Source: Ligula intestinalis (taxonomy: Eukaryota > Platyhelminthes > Cestoda > Diphyllobothriidea > Diphyllobothriidae). From it: 64,000 nt of DNA. Location of the stretch: NCBI GenBank assembly GCA_036362985.1, contig JAYGXS010000008.1, positions 6,999,871 to 7,063,870 of the forward strand. Direction: 5' to 3'. Under the pieces are notes generated by a model that did no database searches, was not told the DNA's origin, and worked only from the letters and a program-made list of their open reading frames with translations. Positions 63,286 to 64,000 of this stretch are shown in pieces; position 1 is the stretch's first letter, and each line of letters opens with the position of its first letter. The translations under genes were made by a program, and so were the position numbers.

Positions 63286-64000
63286 GTTGCGGCTGCGATC
63301 ATGGCTAATCGATCATGACCTGGATGGCAGTTCTCCACTCGTGAAGATCCTTGGTAGCGGACCTAGATTATATAATCCCTTCTATTCGCTAACACCGGAG
63401 GCCGAATGCAGTCGAACGCAACATCAAGGTTAACGAAGCAGACGGATGCGTCCCGGTGTGGGCATTTGGTCCACGCACATTTGCCTGCCTCTTAATCAGG
63501 ATTGGCTGGGCCTCTTCCTTGTGTCATGAACAGACTGGAATCATCCGAGAAGGACGGTAGCGAAGATCTTCGTAGTGTCGTCGATAACACTTATGCGACG
63601 TTAGTTCTCGAATCTTGTTTTATTTTCCTTCTTGTAGACAGATACAGGGATGTCTGAGCATGGAGTGAAGGTGCTAGAATGTCGACACAAGACGTGTAGA
63701 TTCCAGCGGGTATACCGTCTTCTCCAGGTGCGTTGTTAGTGCGTCGGTGACTTCTTCAGAAGGCGGGTCGCAAGAAACTGGGTAGGTAAAAGAGAGAAGA
63801 GATTCTTCTGTAGCTGAGTGCTGGGTTCGGTAGCGAAGTTGAGGGGGTGCCTGAAGAGTCCGCGCCGGAGCTCGACCTTGGCAAAGTTGTCATTTGAGTC
63901 GGTCAGCTACGTCCACTTGTCCCTAATCTTCTACCTTGGCAGCGCGGCATTCAAAACAGTCAATCGACACTTTATATGACTTAATAAAACCCCGGTAAAC
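63286..64000 (-). pseudogene. RTE-like LINE reverse transcriptase relic, cut by window edge
   Basis: Minus-strand frames give WRRRYTRWNLHV and CRHSS, then ISVIDDTTKIFATVLLGWFQSVHDTRKRPSQS (pattern of RTE elements: ISLIDVAAKIFA.VLL.RFQ..RD.RTRPNQ.GFR), then C-V-D-Q-M-P. There are stops about every 30 codons and the active site is not visible. RTE is favoured over CR1 by these motifs. Confidence 0.6.

Noticed and set aside
1..64000. Prokaryotic or phage origin
   Set aside because: Introns with GT-AG sites, LINEs, PLEs and SINEs; no operons or ribosome binding sites.

Overview
This is eukaryotic nuclear DNA. The best fit is a parasitic flatworm (trematode or cestode); that is an inference from repeat content, not a species call. 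The sequence shows CR1-like and RTE-like LINEs, several families of Penelope-like elements (PLEs) with GIY-YIG domains, tRNA-derived SINEs with hammerhead-like motifs (compare the known Schistosoma Sm-alpha elements), TA-flanked inverted-repeat elements and a degenerate TTAGGG-type telomere-like array. I see no bacterial operons, rRNA genes or CRISPR arrays.

One host gene is supported. Six plus-strand exons (33-309, 9388-9706, 15989-16174, 19827-20122, 24986-25171, 40565-40905) have GT donors and AG acceptors, and their phases join into one frame. They encode the last 534 residues of a Cys-rich, EGF-like, thrombospondin type 1 (TSR), single-pass membrane protein. The N-terminus lies before the window. 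Introns are 3.7 to 15.4 kb, so almost everything in the first 40.9 kb that is not exon is intronic repeat.

Region by region: intron 1 (310-9387) holds a 0.6 kb hairpin repeat, SINEs, PLE pieces, an LTR-like repeat and half of a TA-flanked inverted-repeat element. Introns 2 and 3 hold a 1.35 kb unknown repeat, SINEs, a 179 bp foldback and a nested tandem/inverted array. Intron 4 holds a CR1 relic, a complete 951 bp TA-flanked element and a PLE pair. Intron 5 holds CR1, SINE and LTR-like fragments, the best-preserved CR1-like LINE (34.56-38.72 kb, ORF1 open, ORF2 with two stops and two frameshifts), and the telomere-like array.

Downstream of the gene, 41-48.2 kb is dense in PLE, LTR-like and unknown repeats. 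48.6-50.7 kb and 52-55.2 kb are AT-rich with nothing recognisable. 50.75-51.98 kb is a PLE interrupted at its end by a pogo/Tigger-like MITE candidate. 55.25-61.14 kb holds CR1-like relics around a PLE with reverse transcriptase, GIY-YIG domain and direct terminal repeats. The window ends in an RTE-like relic on the minus strand.

No unknown multi-gene system is visible. The most unusual features are the recurring head-to-head PLE junctions, the hammerhead-like motifs in two unrelated repeat classes, and the phase-linked exons of an apparently unfamiliar EGF/TSR membrane protein. Family boundaries are read by eye and approximate unless a site-level reason is given.
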